From Chryseobacterium oranimense (GTDB lineage: Bacteria > Bacteroidota > Bacteroidia > Flavobacteriales > Weeksellaceae), in NCBI RefSeq assembly GCF_025244725.1, contig NZ_CP104203.1:806001-870000 (forward strand): a stretch of 64,000 nucleotides of DNA. The letters run 5' to 3'. The position numbers and the translations under genes were made by a program. Under the pieces are notes generated by a model. It had not been told where the DNA came from. It searched no databases and saw only the letters and a program-made list of their open reading frames with translations. This document shows, piece after piece, positions 53,443 to 62,316 of this stretch; within the stretch, counting starts at the first letter, position 1, and each line of letters opens with the position of its first letter.

Positions 53443-54441
53443 ATGCAGAATTCAGCTAAAATAATATGCTTCGGAGAACTGCTTCTCCATTTCGCTCCCG
53501 ATTCTGAAGGAAACTGGCTCAATGGGCAGTCTCTGAAAATTTATATCGGAGGAGCTGAATATAATGTGGCAACAGCACTTTCCCAATGGAAGAATTCTGT
53601 AAAACTGTTAACCGCTTTACCGGAGAATTTTGTAGGAAATCACCTCGAATTACAGCTTAAAAATAAAGGAATAGAGATCCTTGCAGAAAAAAATCAAGGG
53701 AGAATAGGAACATTTTACCTTTCTTCCGATGGTGATATGCAGAATGCTTCAGTGGTTTACGACCGTTTTCCGTCTGTTTTTACCCAATCGGATTTTGAAG
53801 CTTTCAGTGATGATGAAATATTTTCAGGAGTAAAATGGCTGCATATCAGTACCATTACTCCGGCATTAAGTGACAATGCATTCCGGAAATGTTTACATAT
53901 CATGAAAGAAGCTGCAACACGAAATATTACAGTATCTCTCGACCTCAATTACAGGGCATTGCTTTGGCAGAATAAGAATCCTCATATAATCAGAGAACTC
54001 ATGCCTTTTGTCAATGTTCTTATGGGAAATATCTGGTCCGCTGAGCAGTTCCTGAATATTCCTGTTGAATATGAGCTCAATGGAAATTTTGACGACGAAA
54101 ATCTCCTGAAACAGGCAGAAAAAACAGCATTGGAAATCCGGAAGCAATTTCCAAATGTAAAAAAGATAGCCAATACCTTCCGGTTTACGCATGGAGAAGA
54201 GGTGAATTATTTCGTCACTTTATGTACTGACGATCATCTTCTGGTTTCAGAACAATATAATTCAGGCAAGATTGATGAAAGGGTAGGAAGCGGTGATGCT
54301 TTTATGGCTGCCTTAATCCACGGAATTTTAAAAGGAAATCCTGAAAAACAGATTCTTGAGGATGCTGCAAAAGTTGCTTTCAAAAAGCTTTTTGTAAAAG
54401 GAGATACTATTGATGACAGCATTAATATCGAAAAATTATGA
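53443..54441 (+). CDS. kdgK: 2-keto-3-deoxygluconate kinase, PfkB family
   Basis: 332 residues from MQNSAKIICFGELLLHFAPD. PfkB/ribokinase fold: the GGAEYNVATALSQW substrate lid motif is at about 33-46, and the catalytic base Asp lies in GSGDAFMAALIHG (usual GAGD is GSGD here). It phosphorylates KDG to KDPG, which Eda then cleaves. The raw frame starts at 53299 inside uxaC, but a start at 53443 gives the correct N-terminus. The stop overlaps the eda start by 4 bp. Confidence 0.93.
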   Translation: MQNSAKIICFGELLLHFAPDSEGNWLNGQSLKIYIGGAEYNVATALSQWKNSVKLLTALPENFVGNHLELQLKNKGIEILAEKNQGRIGTFYLSSDGDMQNASVVYDRFPSVFTQSDFEAFSDDEIFSGVKWLHISTITPALSDNAFRKCLHIMKEAATRNITVSLDLNYRALLWQNKNPHIIRELMPFVNVLMGNIWSAEQFLNIPVEYELNGNFDDENLLKQAEKTALEIRKQFPNVKKIANTFRFTHGEEVNYFVTLCTDDHLLVSEQYNSGKIDERVGSGDAFMAALIHGILKGNPEKQILEDAAKVAFKKLFVKGDTIDDSINIEKL

Positions 54442-55070
54442 GTGAAATACTACAAAAAATAAAAGAACAGAAAATTGTTCCGTTGTTTTATAACGAATCA
54501 TTTGAAGTCTCAAAAAATATTATAAATGCTTTATACAATGCAGGAATCCGTGTGATAGAATATACTAACCGCGGCCATCAGGCACTGGAAAATTTCACAA
54601 AGCTGAAAGAAATTTCTCATACTGAATTTCCTGGCCTTCTGCTGGGAATCGGGACGGTGAAAAATATAAAGGAAATGGATGACTACGCCGCTGTAAAGGC
54701 AGACTTTATCATCACACCGGTTATCAGTGAAGCACTGGTAAAACATGCTCTCGAAAAAAACATCCTGCTGATTCCCGGCTGTTTTACCCCTTCCGATATC
54801 AATATTGCATATCAGAACGGTTTAAAACTGGTTAAAATATTTCCGGCTGACGCTTTAGGCAAAAACTATATCAAATCTATACAGCCTGTTTTTCCGGGAA
54901 TGAATTTCATGCCAACCGGAGGGATTAATGCAGAATTTGAAGACATTATGGATTGGTTTAATGGAGGTGCCATAGCAGCAGGCTTGGGAAGCTCACTCAT
55001 CGGAAAAGATAATAATGAGGAAGAATTGACGCTGAAAACAAAAAAATTATTACAACAACTTAATCAATAA
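54438..55070 (+). CDS. eda: KDPG/KHG aldolase
   Basis: 210 residues, class I aldolase (TIM barrel). KIVPLFYNESFE at the N-terminus, GIRVIEYTNRG, GIGTVKN, ADFIITPVIS, the Schiff-base lysine likely in LKLVKIFPAD, and MPTGGINAE all match the family. It cleaves 2-keto-3-deoxy-6-phosphogluconate to pyruvate and glyceraldehyde-3-phosphate, the end of the uronate path. It overlaps kdgK by 4 bp and is 4 bp from the transporter gene, a tight operon. Confidence 0.96.
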   Translation: MSEILQKIKEQKIVPLFYNESFEVSKNIINALYNAGIRVIEYTNRGHQALENFTKLKEISHTEFPGLLLGIGTVKNIKEMDDYAAVKADFIITPVISEALVKHALEKNILLIPGCFTPSDINIAYQNGLKLVKIFPADALGKNYIKSIQPVFPGMNFMPTGGINAEFEDIMDWFNGGAIAAGLGSSLIGKDNNEEELTLKTKKLLQQLNQ

Positions 55071-55074
55071 CTCA

Positions 55075-56349
55075 ATGCAGGCTCCTCAAAACCACAATAT
55101 AAGATGGTGGATGCTGTCCCTTGTCTTTCTCGCCACTACGATCAATTATCTTGACCGTCAGGTCATGGGTTTGCTGAAACCAGTGCTGGAAAGAGAATTC
55201 AGCTGGGATGAAAAAGATTACAGCTATATCGTCATGGCCTTTACCACGACTTATGCCATCGGTTATATGGCGATGGGACGATTTATAGACAGAGTGGGAA
55301 CCAAAATAGGATACGCCGTTTCCCTTATTGTATGGAGTCTGGCCTCAATAGGACATGGGTTTGTAAAAAGTACCATAGGATTTATTATAGCGAGAAGTAC
55401 GCTGGGAATCAGTGAAGCCGGAAACTTTCCTGCCGCCATCAAATCTGTAGCGGAATGGTTCCCTAAAAAAGAAAGAGCATTAGCAACAGGAATTTTTAAT
55501 TCAGGAGCAACGGTGGGAGCCATATTAGCACCGCTGATTGTTCCTTTCATTCTCGGACATTACGGCTGGAGACAGACTTTTGTGTGGATTGGTGCTCTGG
55601 GTATGATTTGGATTATCCTTTGGTGGAAATTCTATGCCGTACCGGAAAAAACAAAAACTCTAAGCAGGGAAGAACTGCAGTACATCAAAAGTGACCAGAA
55701 TGAAAAAGCAGAAGAAAAAAAGCAAATTCCTTTATCAGAATTACTCAAATATAAAGTGACATGGTCATTTGCCATCGGTAAAATATTAACAGACCCTATC
55801 TGGTATTTCTTCATGTTCTGGCTGCCTGCGTATTTCTCAGATGTGTTCAAAATGGATTTAACAAAACCGTCTATTCCGTTGATCATTATTTACAGCGGAA
55901 CCACGATTGGAAGCATTGGCGGAGGCTATCTCTCATCATTTCTCATCAAAAAGGGTCGGGCGATCGGGAAGGCCAGAAGCTTAACGATGTTGCTCTTTGC
56001 TTTAATGGTTGTTCCTGTCATGTTCTCAAAATATGTAGATAATATGTGGCTGATTACCCTGGTTATTGCTCTTGCTACAGCGGCACATCAGGGCTGGGGA
56101 GCGAATCTTATGACCACGGTTGGCGATCAGCTGCCCAATCATTATGTAAGCTCTGTAATAGGTTTTGGCGGAATGCTCGGTTCAGCAGCAGGAATTATTT
56201 TTCCGCTTTTTATCGGAATCGTTCTCGATGCTTTTAAAAAGTCAGGAAACATCAACGGAGGCTATAATATTATATTTTTTATAGCGGGAATATCCTATGT
56301 TACAGCCTGGGGACTGATCAAAATAATCAACAGAAAGAAAACCATTTAA
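55075..56349 (+). CDS. exuT: MFS hexuronate transporter, ExuT-like
   Basis: 424 residues, 12 membrane helices. The N-terminus RWWMLSLVFLATTINYLDRQVMG is the anion:cation symporter (ACS) family start (INYLDRQ), followed by GRFIDRVGTK in the loop 2-3 motif and LGISEAGNFPAAIKSVAEWFPKKERALATGIFNSGATVG, of which EAGNFPAAIK is characteristic of the ACS family. It would import glucuronate or galacturonate with protons across the inner membrane. The gene sits directly after eda. Other sugar acids are possible. Confidence 0.9.
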   Translation: MQAPQNHNIRWWMLSLVFLATTINYLDRQVMGLLKPVLEREFSWDEKDYSYIVMAFTTTYAIGYMAMGRFIDRVGTKIGYAVSLIVWSLASIGHGFVKSTIGFIIARSTLGISEAGNFPAAIKSVAEWFPKKERALATGIFNSGATVGAILAPLIVPFILGHYGWRQTFVWIGALGMIWIILWWKFYAVPEKTKTLSREELQYIKSDQNEKAEEKKQIPLSELLKYKVTWSFAIGKILTDPIWYFFMFWLPAYFSDVFKMDLTKPSIPLIIIYSGTTIGSIGGGYLSSFLIKKGRAIGKARSLTMLLFALMVVPVMFSKYVDNMWLITLVIALATAAHQGWGANLMTTVGDQLPNHYVSSVIGFGGMLGSAAGIIFPLFIGIVLDAFKKSGNINGGYNIIFFIAGISYVTAWGLIKIINRKKTI

Positions 56350-56369
56350 ATTATATAATGATTTGTAAT

Positions 56370-56485
56370 CATCATAATGATAAAATTGAATTCTCATTGC
56401 TGAGTGTAACGCCTTTGCGAACCTTATAAAGATAGTAGCTAAAAAAACTTGCGGACTCAGCGTTAAAAAAAGAATTTCGATAACT
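56370..56485. repeat. Repeat-like spacer between exuT and the first GH43 gene
   Basis: The text GTAACGCCTTTGCGAACCTT and AAAAAACTTGCGGACTCAGC with TTGCG repeats resembles a decayed dispersed intergenic element seen in several spacers here (21280-21362, 51890-51975). No frame is visible. The glycosidase genes probably have their own promoter further downstream, though none is clear. Confidence 0.35.
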
Positions 56486-56535
56486 AAACAGATATTAAAA
56501 ATTGTAAAACATTAAAAACTATAAAAAGAATAACA

Positions 56536-58254
56536 ATGAAACAGAATATAATGAATTTAGCTTTTTTCAGGAATAAAACCCATATCCTTGCAGCAGCAGC
56601 TTTGCTTTCTGTGACTACTGTTTCTGCCCAGACATTCTCTGATTTTACGTACCAGGGAAATGATAAAATATACAATGACAACCCTCTTAAACCGGACGAA
56701 TTCTATTCTCCTATTCTTCAGGGCTGTTATCCGGATCCCAGCATTACCAGAAAGGGAGAAGATTATTATCTCGTAAACTCTTCATTTTCAATGTTTCCGG
56801 GAGTTCCTATTTTTACATCTAAAGATCTGGTAAACTGGAAACAGATAGGACACGTATTGGACAGACCTTCACAGCTAAAAGTTGAAAAATCAGGGGTTTC
56901 GCACGGAATTTATGCGCCGGACATCAAATACAATAAGCACAACGACACTTTTTATATGATCACTACCCAGTTTGCAGGCGGTATCGGAAATATGGTCGTA
57001 AAAACAAAAGATCCTTCAAAAGGATGGAGCGAAGTTCAGAAACTTAATTTTGAGGGCATTGATCCGGCGATGTTCTTTGATGATGACGGAAAAGCGTATA
57101 TCGTTCATAACGATGCCCCGCCGCAAGGAACCGAGCAGTACAACGGCCACCGCGTTATCAAAATGTGGGACTATGATCTTGAAAAAGACCAGGTGGTGCC
57201 GGGCTCGGATAAAATTATTGTCAATGGTGGAGTTGATCTATCTCAAAAACCCATCTGGATTGAAGGTCCTCATATTTACAAAAAGAATGGTAAGTACTAT
57301 CTGATGTGTGCTGAAGGAGGAACCGGAGGTAATCACAGTGAGGTTATCTTTATGGCTGATTCTCCAAAAGGACCTTATATTCCGGCTGCCGGTAACCCGA
57401 TTCTTACACAGCGCTATTTCCCGAAAGACAGAAAAGAAAAAGTAGACTGGGCCGGTCATGCAGATCTTGTAGAAACTCCGGACGGCAAGTATTACGGAGT
57501 ATTTCTTGCCATACGCCCCAATGAGAAAAACCGGGTCAATAAAGGCCGTGAAACATTCATCCTTCCGGTGGACTGGACTGGAAAATATCCTGTCTTTCAG
57601 AACGGGCTCGTTCCTATGAAACCCAAGCTTAAATTGCCGGAAGGTACTCAGAATATGAATGGGCAGAAAGGATTTTTCCCCAATGGAAACTTCACTTATA
57701 CAGATAAGCTGACAGATAAAAACCTGGACTACCGATGGATTGCCATGCGCGGACCCCGCGAGAGTTTTATTAGCGTAACAAAAAACGGAGTAAAAGTAAA
57801 TCCTTTTGAAACCAATATTAAAGCATTGGCCCCCGTATCTGCGTTATTCCACAGATTACAGCATGAATCATTCGAAACTTCTGTAACCCTTGATTTTAAG
57901 CCCAAATCTCAAAAAGAGCTGGCCGGAATTACCTGCTATCAGAGTGAAACATTCAATTATGTTTTCGGAATCACGAAAAAGGACAAGGATTTCTACATCG
58001 TACTGGAAAGAACTGAAAAAGGAACATCAAAGCTGATCGCAAGCGAGAAAATATCTTTATCAAAGCCGGTTAAACTACTGGTTGTTGCCGATAAAGATGA
58101 ACATAGCTTTAACTACTCAACAGACGGTAACAACTATAAAAATCTTGGAGGACCCGTTTCCGGTGATATTCTTTCTACGGATGTTGCAGGAGGTTTTACA
58201 GGAAGCCTTATCGGGCTGTACAGTACTTCTTCCAATGATATTATACCGAATTAA
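56536..58254 (+). CDS. Secreted GH43 glycosidase (beta-xylosidase type), enzyme 1
   Basis: 572 residues. Signal peptide ends VSAQ (residue 32). Five-bladed propeller of GH43: catalytic base D67 in CYPDPS, pKa-modulating D176 in GIDPAMFF, and catalytic acid E243 in WIEGPHIY are all present. A C-terminal beta-sandwich (about 380-570) of the GH43_C2-like type follows, usual for beta-xylosidases. FSMFPGVPIFTSKDLVNW is a family motif of subfamilies cleaving xylose or arabinose. It would release xylose or arabinose from imported or surface xylo-oligosaccharides in the periplasm. Confidence 0.92.
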   Translation: MKQNIMNLAFFRNKTHILAAAALLSVTTVSAQTFSDFTYQGNDKIYNDNPLKPDEFYSPILQGCYPDPSITRKGEDYYLVNSSFSMFPGVPIFTSKDLVNWKQIGHVLDRPSQLKVEKSGVSHGIYAPDIKYNKHNDTFYMITTQFAGGIGNMVVKTKDPSKGWSEVQKLNFEGIDPAMFFDDDGKAYIVHNDAPPQGTEQYNGHRVIKMWDYDLEKDQVVPGSDKIIVNGGVDLSQKPIWIEGPHIYKKNGKYYLMCAEGGTGGNHSEVIFMADSPKGPYIPAAGNPILTQRYFPKDRKEKVDWAGHADLVETPDGKYYGVFLAIRPNEKNRVNKGRETFILPVDWTGKYPVFQNGLVPMKPKLKLPEGTQNMNGQKGFFPNGNFTYTDKLTDKNLDYRWIAMRGPRESFISVTKNGVKVNPFETNIKALAPVSALFHRLQHESFETSVTLDFKPKSQKELAGITCYQSETFNYVFGITKKDKDFYIVLERTEKGTSKLIASEKISLSKPVKLLVVADKDEHSFNYSTDGNNYKNLGGPVSGDILSTDVAGGFTGSLIGLYSTSSNDIIPN

Positions 58255-58272
58255 ATTAGTATTAGCAATGTC

Positions 58273-58292
58273 ACACTGAGCTCGTCGAAGTG
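58273..58292. repeat. REP-like palindrome
   Basis: ACACTGAGCTCGTCGAAGTG and T form a hairpin through ACACT/AGTGT. The core TGAGCTCGTCGAAG is related to the inner part of the repeat at 7368-7392 (TGAGGTTCTCGAAG), so both belong to one dispersed family. Confidence 0.55.
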
Positions 58293-58342
58293 TCTCCGTT
58301 TAAGATTGAAAAAGAATCAAATCAAACCAAAATATCAAAACC

Positions 58343-59950
58343 GTGACAATCAAAAAATCTTATATAGTTTCTTTATTGGGGTTTATCGGGCTGAATCTTC
58401 TCTCAGCCCAGGTAAATCCTTCCGGAAAACAGGGCACAGCATTTACCAACCCAATTATTTGGGCAGATGCACCGGATTTATCCATTACCAGAAACGGAAA
58501 TGATTTTTACCTGATCAGTACCACCATGCATCTGATGCCTGGAGCTCCCGTAATGCATTCCAAAGATCTGGTCCATTGGGAAATGTCCGGATATGTTTTT
58601 GATACGCTGAATGATAATTCAAAATATAATCTGCTGAACGGGACAGTCTATGGAAGAGGTCAATGGGCTTCTTCAATCCGCTATCACAGAGGGAAATACT
58701 ACGTTTTATTTTCTCCGAATGATGAACCTTTCAAATCTTATTTCTATGTGACTGATGATCCCGAAAAAGGAAAATGGAAACTCATCACAAGAGCGCGCCA
58801 TTTTCACGATGCTTCACTTTTTTTTGATGATGACAGAATCTACGTTTTCACCTCCAATAAAGTTTTTGAGCTGAGCCAGGATTTTAAAGAGGTTATCGGA
58901 AATCCGGATGGAACCGAAGTCTTTCAGAAAGATGATTCGGAAACCGGACTTCTGGAAGGCAACCAGATCATCAAAAGAAACGGAAAATACTACATGATGA
59001 TGATCTCGTGGCCTAAAAACGGGAAACGCCGCCAGGTCGTCTACAGATCAGATCAGGTAAAAGGTCCGTATGAGAAAAAAATAATTCTGGAAGATAATTT
59101 TTTAGGATTTTCCTATGCAGGTCAGGGCGCATTGATAGATGATGAAAACGGAAACTGGTATTCTCTTATTTTTCAGGACAGAAACGGAGTAGGACGTGTT
59201 CCGTTATTGTTGCCCGTTGAATGGAAAAACGACTGGCCGGTGTTGGGAGATAATGGGAAAGTCCCCTTGAAAGGAGAAGTTCCGCTTCCGCCATTCAAAG
59301 CGAAAAATCATCTGGTAGAAAGTGATGAGTTTTCCGGTAAAAAAATGAAAATCCAGTGGCAGTGGAATCATAATCCGGTAAACGAAGCGTGGTCTTTATC
59401 CGAAAGAAAAGGATTTCTGAGACTGAAAACCAGTAGGGTAGTAGATAACCTGTATGCAGCACCAAATACTTTAACTCAAAGGATGGAAGGTCCGGTTTCT
59501 TCAGCGGTTGTAGCAATAGATCTCAAGGGAATGAAAGATGGAGACGTTGCAGGTTTCAGTGCCTTCAACGGGGATTCCGGGATCTTATCGGTAGTAAAGG
59601 AAGGTGAAGAAAAATTCATTGTCTTTTCAACCAATGAAGTCAGTCTGGACCATAAAACAAAAGCCATTACCGGAGTTAAAAAAGAAGAGAAAAAACGGAT
59701 TCCTCTCAATTCTGATAAGGTTTTCCTGCGCATTGATGCGAATTTTAACCTTGGGAAAGATCTCGCAGATTTTTATTACAGCACTGATCAGAAGAACTGG
59801 ACAGAGATGGCAAAAGACTACAAAATGATTTTTGATTACCGGAGGTTTTTTATGGGATCCAAATTCGCGGTTTTCAATTATGCAGCAAAAAATATCGGTG
59901 GATTCGTAGATGTGGATTTCTTTAGAGTCAATAAAGCTGAACAGGAATAA
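58343..59950 (+). CDS. Secreted GH43 glycosidase, enzyme 2 (GTG start)
   Basis: 535 residues. Start is GTG 58343: MTIKKSYIVSLLGFIGLNLL then SAQ is a normal signal peptide and no in-frame ATG lies near. GH43 residues: base D45 in DAPDLS, modulator D156 in HDASLFF, acid E205 in LLEGNQI. The motif TTMHLMPGAPVMHSKDLVHW parallels enzyme 1 and a C-terminal beta-sandwich follows. Probably a second beta-xylosidase or arabinofuranosidase with different side-chain preference. A terminator follows. Confidence 0.9.
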   Translation: MTIKKSYIVSLLGFIGLNLLSAQVNPSGKQGTAFTNPIIWADAPDLSITRNGNDFYLISTTMHLMPGAPVMHSKDLVHWEMSGYVFDTLNDNSKYNLLNGTVYGRGQWASSIRYHRGKYYVLFSPNDEPFKSYFYVTDDPEKGKWKLITRARHFHDASLFFDDDRIYVFTSNKVFELSQDFKEVIGNPDGTEVFQKDDSETGLLEGNQIIKRNGKYYMMMISWPKNGKRRQVVYRSDQVKGPYEKKIILEDNFLGFSYAGQGALIDDENGNWYSLIFQDRNGVGRVPLLLPVEWKNDWPVLGDNGKVPLKGEVPLPPFKAKNHLVESDEFSGKKMKIQWQWNHNPVNEAWSLSERKGFLRLKTSRVVDNLYAAPNTLTQRMEGPVSSAVVAIDLKGMKDGDVAGFSAFNGDSGILSVVKEGEEKFIVFSTNEVSLDHKTKAITGVKKEEKKRIPLNSDKVFLRIDANFNLGKDLADFYYSTDQKNWTEMAKDYKMIFDYRRFFMGSKFAVFNYAAKNIGGFVDVDFFRVNKAEQE

Positions 59951-59961
59951 GTAAAAAGGAA

Positions 59962-59985
59962 AGGGTAATACCCTGTTATTTTTTT
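59962..59985 (+). terminator. Terminator-like hairpin after GH43 enzyme 2
   Basis: AGGGT pairs with ACCCT around AAT, followed by GTTATTTTTTT. The short stem means partial read-through into the esterase gene is likely. Confidence 0.55.
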
Positions 59986-60025
59986 ATTCAAAATAATAAG
60001 TGTTAAAACTACAAATAAAAAAATC

Positions 60026-60898
60026 ATGAATAAGTCAGTTGTATTAGCATTAGGTTTCATATTGTCCGGAGCTTTTATTTCAGCACAGGCCTTTGAAAAA
60101 AAAGCACCAGAGGATTTTGATATCGGAAAAAAAGAAATTCCACACGGAAAAATAGATACAATACAGTATGCTTCAGCAACGGTAGGTACTACACGGAAAG
60201 CTTTGGTATATACTCCCCCCGGATTTAAAAAAAGCACTCAATATCCTGTTTTATATCTGCTACACGGTATTGGCGGGGATGAAAAGGAATGGTTTAAAAA
60301 CGGAGTGCCGCAAATTATATTAGATAATCTGTATGCCAAAGGAAAACTTTCTCCCATGATTGTTGTGCTGCCTAACGGACGTGCAATGAAAGATGACAGA
60401 GCATCCGGAGATATCATGGCAAAAGATAAAGTGGAAGCTTTTGCAGTATTTGAAAAAGATCTGCTGAATGACCTGATTCCCTTTGTAGAAAAAAAATATC
60501 CGGTTAAAAAAAACAGAACTGACAGAGCAATTGCCGGACTTTCCATGGGTGGTGGACAGACCCTGAATTTCGGATTGGGAAATATAGACAGATTCGCTTG
60601 GGTAGGTGCCTTTTCGGCAGCTCCGAATACCAAAGAACCTCAACAGCTTCTTCCTGATCCCACAAAAGCTAAACAATTAAAGCTTCTCTGGATTTCCTGC
60701 GGAGATCAGGACAGGCTGATGCCCTTCAGCAAAAGAACAAGCGGATATCTTACAGACCATAAAATTCCTCATATTTTTTATGTAGAACCGGGGGGACACG
60801 ATTTTAAGGTCTGGAAAAATGATCTTTACCTGTTTTCGCAGCTTCTTTTCAAGCCTGTAAATCAGGAAGATATAAATCGCACTCTGAAATCAGAATAA
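60026..60898 (+). CDS. Secreted CE1-type esterase (feruloyl/acetylxylan esterase candidate)
   Basis: 290 residues with a signal peptide ending ISAQ (residue 21). Esterase-D/CE1 fold: YPVLYLLHGIGGDEKEWF near the oxyanion, nucleophile S173 in GLSMGGG, acid in CGDQDRLM (about 227-229) and H258 in PGGHDFKVW. Among the known activities of this family, feruloyl and acetylxylan esterase suit a glucuronoxylan or arabinoxylan locus, removing ester groups that block the GH43 enzymes. Gene lies 75 bp after enzyme 2 and 39 bp before enzyme 3. Confidence 0.87.
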   Translation: MNKSVVLALGFILSGAFISAQAFEKKAPEDFDIGKKEIPHGKIDTIQYASATVGTTRKALVYTPPGFKKSTQYPVLYLLHGIGGDEKEWFKNGVPQIILDNLYAKGKLSPMIVVLPNGRAMKDDRASGDIMAKDKVEAFAVFEKDLLNDLIPFVEKKYPVKKNRTDRAIAGLSMGGGQTLNFGLGNIDRFAWVGAFSAAPNTKEPQQLLPDPTKAKQLKLLWISCGDQDRLMPFSKRTSGYLTDHKIPHIFYVEPGGHDFKVWKNDLYLFSQLLFKPVNQEDINRTLKSE

Positions 60899-60937
60899 TC
60901 ATCAGATTAAATTTTTTTTAAATCCAATTCCCATTCT

Positions 60938-62314
60938 ATGAATATCAGTAAACTATATCTCAGCTTAATGCCATTGATAGGGTTTTCCCCAATGGGATTT
61001 TCCCAGAATCCTATCGTACAGACCAGTTATACAGCGGATCCTGCTCCCATGGTTTATAATGACAGGCTATATGTGTATACCACTCACGATGAAGATGATT
61101 CTACATGGTTTACCATGAACGACTGGAAAGTATATTCCACGAATGATATGGTCAACTGGACAGATCACGGAACAGTACTTTCCTATAAAGATTTTGACTG
61201 GGCAAAACGCGATGCCTGGGCTGCACAATGCATTGAAAGAAACGGGAAGTTTTTCATCTATGCTCCCATGTGGTCCAAAACCAATAATAAAGGCGCCATT
61301 GGTGTTGCTGTAGGCGACAGTCCGTTTGGACCCTTCCATGATCCATTGGGAAAACCTCTTGTGCAGAGCGAATGGGGAGATATTGATCCCACTGTTTTTG
61401 TGGATGATGACGGCCAGGCTCATATGTATTGGGGAAACCCTAAGCTTAAATACGTGAAACTGAATGAAGATATGATATCCTATTCCGGAAGCATCACAGA
61501 AGTTCCGATGACTGAAGAATCATTTGGTAAAAGAGAGGGAACACCTAATCCGGAAAGACCTTCAAAATATGAGGAAGGGCCCTGGCTGTACAAAAGAAAA
61601 AATCTCTATTATCTCTTCTGGCCTGGAGGTCCTCTACCCGAATTTATAGGATATTCTACCGGAAAAACAGCACAGGGACCGTGGAAATACGGCGGTATTA
61701 TCATGCCTGCAGAAGGAAAATCATTTACCAATCATCCCGGCGTTATAGACTTCCGGGGAAAAACCTATTTCTTTTATCACAATGGCGCATTGCCGGGCGG
61801 AAGCGGTTTTACAAGATCGGTAAGTCTTGAAGAGCTTACATTTAATAAAGACGGTTCTATTTCGCCATTTAAAATGACTAATGGAATTACAAAAGCTATC
61901 GCAACAGTTAATCCTTATTCGTTCAATCAGGCAGAAATGATTGCCTGGTCGGAAAATGTAAAATCCTATCAGAATAAAGAGGCTGGTGTTTTCATCAAAG
62001 CAAAGAAAAAAGGTGCGTATACCAGTGTGAAAAATGTGGACTTCGGAAAAAAAGGTGCTGGATTCTTCTCCGCAAGGGTAGGAACTACCCATAACAGTGA
62101 CGTAACAATGACCATTCATTTGGATGCTGTAAACGGCTCGGTTGCCGCTACGGTAAAAGTGCCTCTGACTGGTGGAGATGATCGTTGGGAAACAGTAAAA
62201 GTACAGATTGCTGAAAAGATAACCGGTATCCATGATCTGTATTTTGTATTCAATGGAAAAGCCTCAACAGATATTATGTACTTCGATTACTGGACCTTTC
62301 TTGAAAATAATTAA
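60938..62314 (+). CDS. Secreted GH43 with C-terminal CBM6-like domain
   Basis: 458 residues. Signal peptide ends GFSQ (residue 23). GH43 residues: base D34 in TADPAPM, modulator D150 in GDIDPTVF, acid E213 in YEEGPWLY. The catalytic domain ends near residue 325 and a CBM6-like beta-sandwich (about 325-456, YVKNVDF-type strands, [20 protein letters not shown]) follows. This architecture is usual for arabinoxylan arabinofuranohydrolases, so removal of arabinose side chains is likely. Its stop codon overlaps the start region of the GH97 gene. Confidence 0.88.
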   Translation: MNISKLYLSLMPLIGFSPMGFSQNPIVQTSYTADPAPMVYNDRLYVYTTHDEDDSTWFTMNDWKVYSTNDMVNWTDHGTVLSYKDFDWAKRDAWAAQCIERNGKFFIYAPMWSKTNNKGAIGVAVGDSPFGPFHDPLGKPLVQSEWGDIDPTVFVDDDGQAHMYWGNPKLKYVKLNEDMISYSGSITEVPMTEESFGKREGTPNPERPSKYEEGPWLYKRKNLYYLFWPGGPLPEFIGYSTGKTAQGPWKYGGIIMPAEGKSFTNHPGVIDFRGKTYFFYHNGALPGGSGFTRSVSLEELTFNKDGSISPFKMTNGITKAIATVNPYSFNQAEMIAWSENVKSYQNKEAGVFIKAKKKGAYTSVKNVDFGKKGAGFFSARVGTTHNSDVTMTIHLDAVNGSVAATVKVPLTGGDDRWETVKVQIAEKITGIHDLYFVFNGKASTDIMYFDYWTFLENN

Positions 62315-62316
62315 TG